From: an uncultured Oleispira sp.
GTDB taxonomy: Bacteria; Pseudomonadota; Gammaproteobacteria; Pseudomonadales; Oceanobacteraceae
DNA: 64,000 nucleotides
Assembly: GCA_913019965.1 (NCBI GenBank)
Contig: CAJVZR010000006.1
Coordinates: forward strand, 1-64,000
Direction: 5' to 3'
The position numbers were made by a program, and so were the translations under genes. The notes under the pieces are model-generated. The model was not told where the DNA came from. It did not search any database and saw only the letters and a list, made by a program, of their open reading frames with translations. This document shows, one piece after another, positions 48,619 to 57,311 of this stretch (the first letter of the stretch is position 1; the number at the start of each line of letters is the position of its first letter).

Positions 48619-50677
48619 TCTTGCTGCTCCTATCTTTCATTATCTCGCTGATTGCATAAATAATGAGGAATTGAATAATGCCTGCGTAGCCTGCTTGCCA
48701 ACTGGGTTTGTCAATGAGTTCAGAAGCATTGGTGATGTAGGTGCTGACGAACCAATTCATATCTAGATTTTTAGGTTCTTGGTTAAACCTCAATAGTTGA
48801 TGACTTAGGTCTTCAGAATAATCCCAGCTAAGATCACAGCCATTATTTTGAAAGGCCTGTATTAAACGATCTAAAGGAATACTCGCATTCATTTCGATGG
48901 CTAAACCCAGTCTTCCGTTGTATTGATGGTCCTGGAATAGATCGGGTTCTGCGGGAAAAATTGAAACAATAAGATCACAGAATTTTTTCTGTGGGTGGAT
49001 GTAGCGGGAGGAATCCGATTGTCTTTTATCAAGAGAGGCAATGACCTGCTCAGGTGTATAACCCCTTTCATGACAATCTCTTTTAATTTTCCAGCTCGAT
49101 CTTAAGCGTTCGTCAAGATCTAAGAAAATTTTGAAGTCGATAATCTTCCTCATTTTAGGAAGATAGAAAGGGTGTAATCCAGCCAGTACAACGAAGTTTC
49201 TCGATCTTATGGTATCGAGCTCAGTAAATTTACCGGTACCATGGTTGTAATCCGAGCGCCTAATCGATTTTCGGTTCTTTAGCAGTTGCACCTGATCCGC
49301 TTGCTTGTGTAACGCGTTAGCCTTTGGATCTAGATGGGTGTACTCCTGCCAGTGTTCATTATCTCGTTCCCACTTGTGATCACTGTCTCCTTCAAGCTCT
49401 AATAATTGTTTATTAAATAAAGATTTAAGTTGGTGGATCAAGGTGCTTTTACCTGAGCCACTATCCCCACCGATGCCAATAATAAATGATTGCTGGCGTT
49501 CATAAGTATTATTACTTTGGATGCCGGCTCTATAAAACTGGTAGATGGTCGCTAATAAAATGGCCTGTAATAGCGTAAAGACAATGTTATTGAGGGGAAG
49601 GGATGAGTTAGCCAAACTGAAAGTGATTTCTTCACCCAAGAGAATCAGTTTTGAATAATCGTATTGGAAAAATAGCACATAATAAATGAGATAAAATAAC
49701 ACTAAAATGCTGTATAAAAAGTAGTGTTGATAGCCATCAAAATAACGAATATAAAAAATTGTGATAAAGGGCATCATCCAGATATACCAACCGGGAGATG
49801 CTTCGATCAGTAATAGAAAGGTGGAAAAAAGAACGCCTAAAGTTGCATTTAATAAGTCTTGATTAATCTTTTGATAACTACTAAATCTCAAATAGATGAC
49901 AGCAGAAACCAGTAACGGTAAATAGACTTCGACACTGCCGATCGAAAACGAAGAAGAAAATATCATGCTCTGCTTTTGATTCTGAACGACCTTGTCCCAA
50001 TAGCTTGAGCTTTCTATTAGATAGGGAAGAGACAGTAGGAAAAACATCGAGATAGGAATTAACAGCATCCAGACGGTTTCTTTATATTTTCCTTGATGAA
50101 AAAGATAAATGATTAAGATAGGTAATGCGGCAATCGTATGAAATTTTGTTGAAATAGCACATCCCACAAGGATTGCAGCATAGAAATATTGGTAGCGTGA
50201 TAAGAGAAAGATACTGACAAACAATAATGCGGTTGGAATGATGTCTAATTGGCCATGCATGTAGGTTGAGTACATGATGATGGGGGAGCAGATGTAAAAG
50301 AAAAATATCTCTGTCTTATGCCAAAGATACATGCGGATCAAAACCGCGGTGATTGCTAGATCAGAAAGCAGTAAGGGTAAACCGTACAATAATGATAATA
50401 GCAGCGAGTAGATAGGCGATGTTGGATCGATGAACTGAATGGGAGACAAAGCGATGGACAGTATATAAAGCATCAGAGGTGGATAAGGGAAGGCTTCGTG
50501 TACTGTATGGCGATATTCCCAAGGGTTTCCACCATGCTCTAAATAAGAGGTGACGAATGGGAAGAAGAGTGTTTCTTGATAGCCTGATGAAAACAGCAAT
50601 AACAAAGCGATTTTGGCCACTATTACGAGACCAAAAGCCGTTTTGAATTTACTTGAGAATGTAATCTCTTGCTGCAT
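48611..50677 (-). CDS. Fusion of a multi-TM GT-C-like membrane domain with a uridine kinase/phosphoribulokinase-like P-loop domain
   Basis: N-terminal about 390 aa multi-TM; C-terminal FIIGIGGDSGSGKSTLIHQLKSLFNKQLLELEGDSDHKWERDNEHWQEYTHLDPKANAL ... FVVLAGLHPFYLPKMRKIIDFKIFLDLDERLR. Confidence 0.8.
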   Translation of the reverse strand: MQQEITFSSKFKTAFGLVIVAKIALLLLFSSGYQETLFFPFVTSYLEHGGNPWEYRHTVHEAFPYPPLMLYILSIALSPIQFIDPTSPIYSLLLSLLYGLPLLLSDLAITAVLIRMYLWHKTEIFFFYICSPIIMYSTYMHGQLDIIPTALLFVSIFLLSRYQYFYAAILVGCAISTKFHTIAALPILIIYLFHQGKYKETVWMLLIPISMFFLLSLPYLIESSSYWDKVVQNQKQSMIFSSSFSIGSVEVYLPLLVSAVIYLRFSSYQKINQDLLNATLGVLFSTFLLLIEASPGWYIWMMPFITIFYIRYFDGYQHYFLYSILVLFYLIYYVLFFQYDYSKLILLGEEITFSLANSSLPLNNIVFTLLQAILLATIYQFYRAGIQSNNTYERQQSFIIGIGGDSGSGKSTLIHQLKSLFNKQLLELEGDSDHKWERDNEHWQEYTHLDPKANALHKQADQVQLLKNRKSIRRSDYNHGTGKFTELDTIRSRNFVVLAGLHPFYLPKMRKIIDFKIFLDLDERLRSSWKIKRDCHERGYTPEQVIASLDKRQSDSSRYIHPQKKFCDLIVSIFPAEPDLFQDHQYNGRLGLAIEMNASIPLDRLIQAFQNNGCDLSWDYSEDLSHQLLRFNQEPKNLDMNWFVSTYITNASELIDKPSWQAGYAGIIQFLIIYAISEIMKDRSSKNV

Positions 50678-50960
50678 TTAACTGCCCTGTTGCTTAGCCG
50701 GCGAATTAAATAATTTCTGAGTTTGTCCTTATAACGTGGGCTTAAGCATCCATTTGATGTTCTAGAAACTAGTTATTCGGCTGAAAATCGTACATTTTTT
50801 ACTTAGTAAATTGAGCTTAGCAGTAATCTTTGGCTTCAAAGCCTCAGGGTATATACGAAAATCGCATATTACCGCTGTGTAGAGAATCTAAAGATGCTTA
50901 GTAAAGGCTACATGGAAAAAGGTTGGAAGATCGATTGGTAATAGCGGCTTGAACTGGAAA

Positions 50961-51037
50961 TGGCCCACCCTACAGGATTCGAACCTGTGACTTCGCCCTC
51001 CGGAGGGGCGCACTCTATCCAGCTGAGCTAAGGGTGG
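50961..51037 (-). tRNA. tRNA-Arg (anticodon CCG)
   Basis: Reverse strand CCACCCTTAGCTCAGCTGGATAGAGTGCGCCCCTCCGGAGGGCGAAGTCACAGGTTCGAATCCTGTAGGGTGGGCCA: acceptor CCACCCT/AGGGTGG, anticodon stem CGCCC/GGGCG with loop CTCCGGA, T-arm ACAGGTTCGAATCCTGT, encoded CCA. Confidence 0.97.
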
Positions 51038-51140
51038 TCATAGAGAATTAGGCAATGGTATGCGGTTCTGTTGGCTGAGTCTAGTGTTAGGCCACAAATC
51101 CTTTATAGGTCGTTGTTTTATCTGATAATAGTCAGAAGTA

Positions 51141-51827
51141 TTAATCCTTGCTAGAGAGAATTTCAGACTCTAAATCGGGATAACGGCCTTGGTTAATCTC
51201 AAGTAGGCGAGTATAGAGCTCAGGGTCGTGAACCTTTAATCTTCTTAATTTATCAGTCAGTACGGATTGTTCTTGTGCATTCCGTAGAGCTTGCTGTTCT
51301 TTTTGATATTGTAATTTCTCTTCACGATGAATGCTGCGTTCGATTTGCTGCTTGATCTGGGCTTGTAGCTGTTGATCGAATTCTTTTAAGCGCAATTGGA
51401 ATCGCTCTTTTGCGGTCTTATTGGTTTGCTTAAGCTTGTGGGCTTTCCCTTCGTTGACGGGATCATTCGCTAAAATGAGTGACTCGGATTGCACCTGACC
51501 TTTGGGTAAAACTGTTAGGGATATTAACTGCTGTTGCTGATTGTATGTTTGAATACTGGAAAAAGTATTCGCTAACCATCGTAGCAATTCAGTTTCCGTG
51601 AGTTTCTGCGGAAGCTCATAGGTTTGTTGCGCTAAGCTTGGCGCGAATCGAACTTCTAAGCCAGACGTTAAACCAAAAAACGAAAGCAACTGATGGGCTG
51701 TAATTTTTTCATCGGAGAGATGGTATTTCTGCTCTAAGGCATCAAATCGGATGGCAGAAGCGTTATTGGCTAAGCAAGATTGAAAGCCGAAAATAAAAAG
51801 GGCAAAGGAGAGTATAACTGTTTTCAT
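51141..51827 (-). CDS. Periplasmic protein with secretin/TonB short N-terminal (STN)-like segment and Q-rich coiled coil
   Basis: Signal peptide; IRFDALEQKYHLSDEKITAHQLLSFFGLTSGLEVRFAPSLAQQTYELPQKLTETELLRWLANTF resembles STN layout; C-terminal charged helix. Confidence 0.55.
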   Translation of the reverse strand: MKTVILSFALFIFGFQSCLANNASAIRFDALEQKYHLSDEKITAHQLLSFFGLTSGLEVRFAPSLAQQTYELPQKLTETELLRWLANTFSSIQTYNQQQQLISLTVLPKGQVQSESLILANDPVNEGKAHKLKQTNKTAKERFQLRLKEFDQQLQAQIKQQIERSIHREEKLQYQKEQQALRNAQEQSVLTDKLRRLKVHDPELYTRLLEINQGRYPDLESEILSSKD

Positions 51828-51889
51828 AATATTTCTTTTGAGAAGTTGGGCAGAGATACTCTGCCCAACTGGTCTAATAAAAGCCTTAA

Positions 51890-54154
51890 TTAATAAACAA
51901 GGTTTTCATCTTTATCATTACACGTGCCTTGCTGGCAGTCGGCATTTACCCGAACACCGCCCTCGCGGCCAGGTTCATCCCCCGCTCCAGGTACAACCGA
52001 TAAGCTAGCTGAAAAAGATGCTATAAAATCATCGCTTTGCACTAGAGCAACACCCGCATCACCACCTTGAGTATCAAAAGTAGTAATTTCATCGGGAGTA
52101 GCGTCCCCGCCGTTTAGGCTAATACTACCAGCAACTGAGTTCTCCATAGAAGCAAGGCTATAGAAGCTACCGGCGTGACCCGCACGCTCAATTCCATCAC
52201 CGCCATTTGCGGAAATTGCACCGGAATAGTTCACACTGCCTTCTAGACTAGAAAAGCCGACAGAACCGGCATCTTTACCTTGATTATATAAGTCATCTTC
52301 ATCTTCTTGCTCAGTATCGCTACCGCCGTTGATACTAATGTCACCACTAATCGTTACACCATGGGCCGCTTTCACAAGGACTTTGCTAGTAGAGCCTGGT
52401 ATACCATTGTTAACATCACCAGCATTAGCGCTGATGTTGCCCGCTAGCTGTATTTTAAGAGCACCTGGCTGGAGAAATGGTTGAGCATGGGTGATGATGA
52501 GTTCAACACCTCCACCATTTCCGCCACGAGCAGCACTTTCAGAAGCCGATGGGATAGACGTTCCTGCATTGGCACTTATATCGGTTTCAACCACCATTGG
52601 GCCAGCTAATGGTTTCTCGATTAGGCTGCCGGTATAGTTATTGATACTAACATCACCCGCATTACCCGCTTGAAGGCCATTGCCACCATCAACGATCAAG
52701 TTTTTATAGCCTGCTAGGTAAGTAGGTAAAGCATGGGCCGAATGAGATTGATGAGTTATGTATATATTACCCGCATCACCCGCATCACTACCTTGAGTAA
52801 TGCTTTGATCTTGTTCGTCTTCTACGTAGTTTTGGCTTGAATCACCACCGTTGGCAGACAAGTTACCAGATATGATAACTAAAGATTCACTAGCGACATT
52901 CGAGTCATCATTACCGGTTGCATAAATAATAATATCACCACCTTGGCCTGCTTCTTGGGAAGTTTCGGTGGTCGCGGTATTACCGCCATTAGCAGTAAGG
53001 TTACCGGTATTGATTAAGCGACGATTATTACTCTTAGTTGCACTACCTGAAATTAGGGATAAGTGAATATTACCTGCATCCGTTGCATATCCATCTTCAA
53101 GGGCATCTGCGCCATTTACACTGAGATTAGCAATATTGATCAAGACTTCTTCTGCAATAATCTCGATTTTTTGAGTTGAATCTTGGTCGCTATTATTATC
53201 GCCTTCATTCGCGATGGCAGTGATTAGGCCTGAATTATAAACTTCATCCGCTCGTAGGCTTACTGATCCCGCAAGACCTGCTAAACCGCTAAGTGCTTCA
53301 CCACCTGAGGTATTAATATTGCCTGTATTTTCTAGGAAGGTACTGGTAAATAAGGAAATAGAACCACCTTGGCCTCCATTTACATCACCACTATCTTCTC
53401 CATCAGCACCAATAGCGGATAACTTGCCAGAATTATTTAGAGTGTATGCGGAAATACTAATGTCCCCAGCGCCCTGACCTGCATGCTCGCCGTCTGTGAT
53501 GATATCGCCACTGCCAGAATAAGCCGCTGGATAAAGGCTAATAGAGGTACGCTTATTACGTGCGTTCCATTCAGTATTAGAGACGTAAGTTGAAATGGTG
53601 CCGTTATTTACTAAGTCATTAGCAAATAATAACTCAATGTTATAATCACTTTCAGCTTCAAGAGTTAGAGTTATACCAGCTTCGATAACCAAACCTGTAA
53701 TTTCATTATTCCGAGCTTCAAAATCACTTTCACCGTCATATTGGTAAAGACGGTTTTTACCTTCAGCCATGTAGATCGTACCGGAAGGGGTATTGCTAGT
53801 AATGCGATCAACAGTCTCTACCTCAGTATCTTCAGTGATAGTAACCGCTAACGAACCTAGGTTTACATTAGTCTCGGGCAATTGATAACTTGTATCTGCA
53901 ATGCCAGCTGTCTGAATATTCAGCGCAGCAGGGCTATTGCTTTGTGTGATTTCAATATCACCGCCATTACCGCCTTCTCGAGAGGCAGAGTTGCCACCTA
54001 TCGCAGAAATCGTAGCATTGCCTTCTGTTTGACTAGAAAAACCAACCTGGCTGATGACTTCGTTATTTGAGCTCTTAGAATCACCGCCGCAAGCGGTTAA
54101 TAAAATTGCAGTGGCTAGAATACTGGCTTGGAATGGTGCCTTAGTAATTATCAT
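51890..54154 (-). CDS. Large surface lipoprotein with glycine-rich beta-solenoid-type repeats
   Basis: Start at MIITKAPFQASILATAILLTACGGDSKSS (lipobox LTAC); many degenerate repeats of type NTGNLTANGGN...GQGGDI.I / NAGDVSI / SGDISINGGSD. Confidence 0.7.
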   Translation of the reverse strand: MIITKAPFQASILATAILLTACGGDSKSSNNEVISQVGFSSQTEGNATISAIGGNSASREGGNGGDIEITQSNSPAALNIQTAGIADTSYQLPETNVNLGSLAVTITEDTEVETVDRITSNTPSGTIYMAEGKNRLYQYDGESDFEARNNEITGLVIEAGITLTLEAESDYNIELLFANDLVNNGTISTYVSNTEWNARNKRTSISLYPAAYSGSGDIITDGEHAGQGAGDISISAYTLNNSGKLSAIGADGEDSGDVNGGQGGSISLFTSTFLENTGNINTSGGEALSGLAGLAGSVSLRADEVYNSGLITAIANEGDNNSDQDSTQKIEIIAEEVLINIANLSVNGADALEDGYATDAGNIHLSLISGSATKSNNRRLINTGNLTANGGNTATTETSQEAGQGGDIIIYATGNDDSNVASESLVIISGNLSANGGDSSQNYVEDEQDQSITQGSDAGDAGNIYITHQSHSAHALPTYLAGYKNLIVDGGNGLQAGNAGDVSINNYTGSLIEKPLAGPMVVETDISANAGTSIPSASESAARGGNGGGVELIITHAQPFLQPGALKIQLAGNISANAGDVNNGIPGSTSKVLVKAAHGVTISGDISINGGSDTEQEDEDDLYNQGKDAGSVGFSSLEGSVNYSGAISANGGDGIERAGHAGSFYSLASMENSVAGSISLNGGDATPDEITTFDTQGGDAGVALVQSDDFIASFSASLSVVPGAGDEPGREGGVRVNADCQQGTCNDKDENLVY

Positions 54155-54432
54155 GACGTTCCTTGTTTGATAATGGGGATTAATACCGGCGGCTAGATTA
54201 GAGCGAAGCATTAGGGAAGTAAATTGGTTAAGCCTGAATCTCATGATTAGGAATGACGTGTTTACTCAATTATTAATCTAAACTCAGCTTTTATTATCGG
54301 TAAAATCAATTTTTCGCCATATTCTGATACAGAATGTGTGGAAAAATTTTAATCCCTTACAAAATGCCGCTATAATCCGCGCCAGAAATTTAAAATACAC
54401 GGATTAACCGTGATAGCTGAGAGGACTTTTCT

Positions 54433-54837
54433 GTGAAAATGTTACAAGCAATGATGTTATTGGTAGCCACTTTAGTAATGGCTCAAGCTAATGCAAGCAC
54501 TGATGCACAAGCGGAAAAGATCCGTGAGCGTATTAAGCCTGTGGCTGAAGTTTGTGTTCAGGGTGATGATTGCGGTGGCCCAGTGGTTGCAGCTTCAACT
54601 GGCCCACGTACGGGCGACGCGGTTTATGCAGCTGCTTGTGCGGGTTGTCACGCAATTGGTGTTGCTGGCGCACCTAAGAAAGGTGATGTGGCGGCATGGG
54701 ATAAGCGTCTGGCAAAAGGCTTCGACAAGACTTTGGCTAACGCTATCAGCGGCTTGAATGCTATGCCTGCTAAGGGTTTGTGCATGGATTGTTCTGATGA
54801 CGAGCTAAGTGCAGCTATCAAGTTCATGTCTAAGTAA
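54433..54837 (+). CDS. Cytochrome c5 family c-type cytochrome
   Basis: Signal peptide; GDAVYAAACAGCHAIGVAGAPKKGDVAAWDKRLAKGFDKTLANAISGLNAMPAKGLCMDCSDDELSAAIKFM; heme site CAGCH. Confidence 0.93.
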   Translation: MKMLQAMMLLVATLVMAQANASTDAQAEKIRERIKPVAEVCVQGDDCGGPVVAASTGPRTGDAVYAAACAGCHAIGVAGAPKKGDVAAWDKRLAKGFDKTLANAISGLNAMPAKGLCMDCSDDELSAAIKFMSK

Positions 54838-54860
54838 TAAGCAACTCGCTTATTCTTACT

Positions 54861-54899
54861 AAAAAAGAGCCTCAAGCTTACGCTTCAGGCTCTTTTTTT
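54861..54899 (+). terminator. Rho-independent terminator after cytochrome c5
   Basis: aaaaaaGAGCCTcAAGCttacGCTTcAGGCTCttttttt; strong stem with A- and T-tracts on either side. Confidence 0.92.
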
Positions 54900-54953
54900 A
54901 TGCCTTAAATCTAATCAACATTTTAAGGTTAGAGGTTTAGTTCGCTGTGCTGG

Positions 54954-57254
54954 ATGCAAATGATAATAGGGAGGTTGATTGTGTTTAATTTAATTGATAG
55001 GTTTAGGCTATCGAAGGTAAGCCTATTAGTTTTGATGGCAGCCGCATTATTCATAATTAATATTTCGGGTGACCATGTCTTTAACAAGGTTAATAACCTT
55101 AAGTTAGTATTGGTCCTTGGCTGCCTCATCCCTATCAGTCTTTTTGTCCTATCCTCTATAAAAATTATTAATGTCCGAGTCTTAAGCTTACTGACCTTGC
55201 CCATTCTGGCGGTGCTGCCTGGTGCATTGCTGTCTAACCTCCAATTTAGTTATGGGATGGGCTTTGAAATAGCGAGCCAGAGCTTGTGTGTGCTTTGGGC
55301 TTTTATGCTTTTTTTAATTTTGAATGAAAGGAGTAATACTGATTATTGGCAGGTTATTTGGATTTTTATTCCGACAATCTATTTTGTTTGTATTGTCTCA
55401 TTTTTAGAGAAATTAGGATTATCCCCATTAATTAATATACCTCTTAATCCTTTTGAGGCTTGGTCTCTCCATTCTCCTTGGCAGTATGATGGCATTAAGG
55501 GGCGTGTTGAGTCGACCTTTGGCAATATTAATTATTTTGCCAGTTTCTTAATTCAATTATTGCCCGTTAGCTCAGCGCTATTTCTAATCACTCAGTATCA
55601 GCAAGTGACTAAAGATAATAACCGTCTACTAATTCAAACATATGCAGGTATATCGGTTCTATTTATAATAACTGCTCTATTTTTAACTCAAACACGATCA
55701 GCTATTTTTGCTGCGCTGATAAGTATGGGCTTATTTTTAATATTACTCAGAAAAATCGGAATTATACCTAGAAGGATACTGTTAAAGCTTGGAGCTCTCT
55801 CGGTCGTTTTATTGATATGGCTGGGATTATTATTACTGCCTTCAGAGTCCGAGCGATTTAGTTTGTTAATAAAGAAAGAAACTTGGTGGCCAAGAACGAT
55901 CCCTTGGCAAGCGGCATGGAGTTCATTTTTAGCAGCTCCTTTCTTTGGACATGGCATCGGGGCGAGCTACGAATTATTCTTTGAATATGTTGATCCTGAT
56001 AGCCGCTTATTTGCGGGTAATCGAAGCTATAATCACGTACATAATGAGTTACTGCAAATTTTGCAAGAAGGTGGCTTATTTGGTATCGCGACATACCTTA
56101 TCTTTTGGGGAATCCCTTTGGGGTTGGGTATTAAATATATTACCAATAGCCAGCAAAAAGATGCTGCTAAAATTTTAATGGCTGGATTAGTTTGTGGCTT
56201 ACTTGCTTACCATATTCATGGACTATTTTCAGTAGCCCCCAGGATGATTTCCACTCGTATAATCGCTTACAGTTTATTGGTGATCATGATTTGCATATTA
56301 TTAAAGCAATACGCTCAGGCCTGTGTACTGAAACAGGCAGCCAATAACTTTTTCACTAGGGCGACTTATATCGCTGTGTCTCTGACGATAGTACTAATAG
56401 TCAGCTACCTCGCCCCTTTTCTGTATGGTCAGCATCAATATGCGCATGCCTTGACGAATCAAGACCGATATATTGAGCTAATCCAGCTGGCCGATGAATA
56501 CGATGATGTTTATATATTAGATGCGGCGGCAAAAGAGGCTTTCGATCGAAGGGATGCAAATCAGCTGTTAGATATTACGAGGAAAGCCGATCGAGTTTTT
56601 GCTAACTATCGGCAGATGCCGGTTTATCAAGCGTATGCTTTATTTTGGCTTGGAGATATCGATGAGGCCTATCGAGTGATATCTACTTACCAACAAAAGG
56701 ATCGTTATAACTCGTTAGCCACTTCATTATCATTGGCCATTGCTGTCGAAAAAAAATCACAGAAAGGGCTGGTCGAGGGGCTGCAGCGGTCAATAGAGTA
56801 TCAAGCATGTATCAATAAGCTCATAGGTTGTGAGGTATTGAATATTAACCCTGTCCTTGGCAACTTTGCTTTACCCTTTCAAATAATTGATAAAGGGGGC
56901 AAGTGGAATGTATTAATCGACAAATCATTATTGGCTATGTTTTTGGAGTTAAAAACTCAGTTAGCATTAGGTCAGCTCAGTGATGAAGGTGCTTTTACTT
57001 CAATATTAGGTTTACTTGTTGGAGGAGAATTCTTTAAGCCTGAATCAAAGACAGGCTTACCTCTAGGGAGCTTAGATTATGAGAGGTTGTCGGAATATCT
57101 AACTCATCGCAATAAAGACTTATTATCAGTTGAACAGAAACTAGTGCTTTCTAACCAGTTAGAGGAAACAGTAAATTTGGAGGTTTTTTTGAGAACAAGA
57201 TCATTACTTTTAGGAGTGGCAAAGACGATACTTCAGGGCCTAGAAACTAACTGA
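54954..57254 (+). CDS. O-antigen ligase/Wzy_C family membrane protein with long C-terminal soluble (TPR-like) domain
   Basis: Multi-TM; GRVESTFGNINYFASFLIQLLPV, QTRSAIFAALISMG, NRSYNHVHNELLQILQEGGLFGIATYL (Wzy_C), then about 250 aa helical tail. Confidence 0.85.
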   Translation: MQMIIGRLIVFNLIDRFRLSKVSLLVLMAAALFIINISGDHVFNKVNNLKLVLVLGCLIPISLFVLSSIKIINVRVLSLLTLPILAVLPGALLSNLQFSYGMGFEIASQSLCVLWAFMLFLILNERSNTDYWQVIWIFIPTIYFVCIVSFLEKLGLSPLINIPLNPFEAWSLHSPWQYDGIKGRVESTFGNINYFASFLIQLLPVSSALFLITQYQQVTKDNNRLLIQTYAGISVLFIITALFLTQTRSAIFAALISMGLFLILLRKIGIIPRRILLKLGALSVVLLIWLGLLLLPSESERFSLLIKKETWWPRTIPWQAAWSSFLAAPFFGHGIGASYELFFEYVDPDSRLFAGNRSYNHVHNELLQILQEGGLFGIATYLIFWGIPLGLGIKYITNSQQKDAAKILMAGLVCGLLAYHIHGLFSVAPRMISTRIIAYSLLVIMICILLKQYAQACVLKQAANNFFTRATYIAVSLTIVLIVSYLAPFLYGQHQYAHALTNQDRYIELIQLADEYDDVYILDAAAKEAFDRRDANQLLDITRKADRVFANYRQMPVYQAYALFWLGDIDEAYRVISTYQQKDRYNSLATSLSLAIAVEKKSQKGLVEGLQRSIEYQACINKLIGCEVLNINPVLGNFALPFQIIDKGGKWNVLIDKSLLAMFLELKTQLALGQLSDEGAFTSILGLLVGGEFFKPESKTGLPLGSLDYERLSEYLTHRNKDLLSVEQKLVLSNQLEETVNLEVFLRTRSLLLGVAKTILQGLETN

Positions 57255-57311
57255 CATATAAGTAATTAGTCCGTACAATGTGCTAAAAATATTGAACATG
57301 GAACCTCAGGA

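Noticed and set aside
41780-50677. Phosphonate/phosphonoglycan biosynthesis considered for the NTase-aldolase-HAD cluster
   Set aside because: No PepM-like phosphoenolpyruvate mutase or phosphonopyruvate decarboxylase ORF in the window.
14200-50960. Island considered as a prophage or integrative element
   Set aside because: No integrase, transposase, phage structural genes or clear att repeats seen; gene content is a polysaccharide locus.
51890-54154. Repeat-rich region considered as a CRISPR array or tandem DNA repeat
   Set aside because: Repeats are protein-level and degenerate (glycine-rich coding repeats), with no constant DNA repeat/spacer structure.
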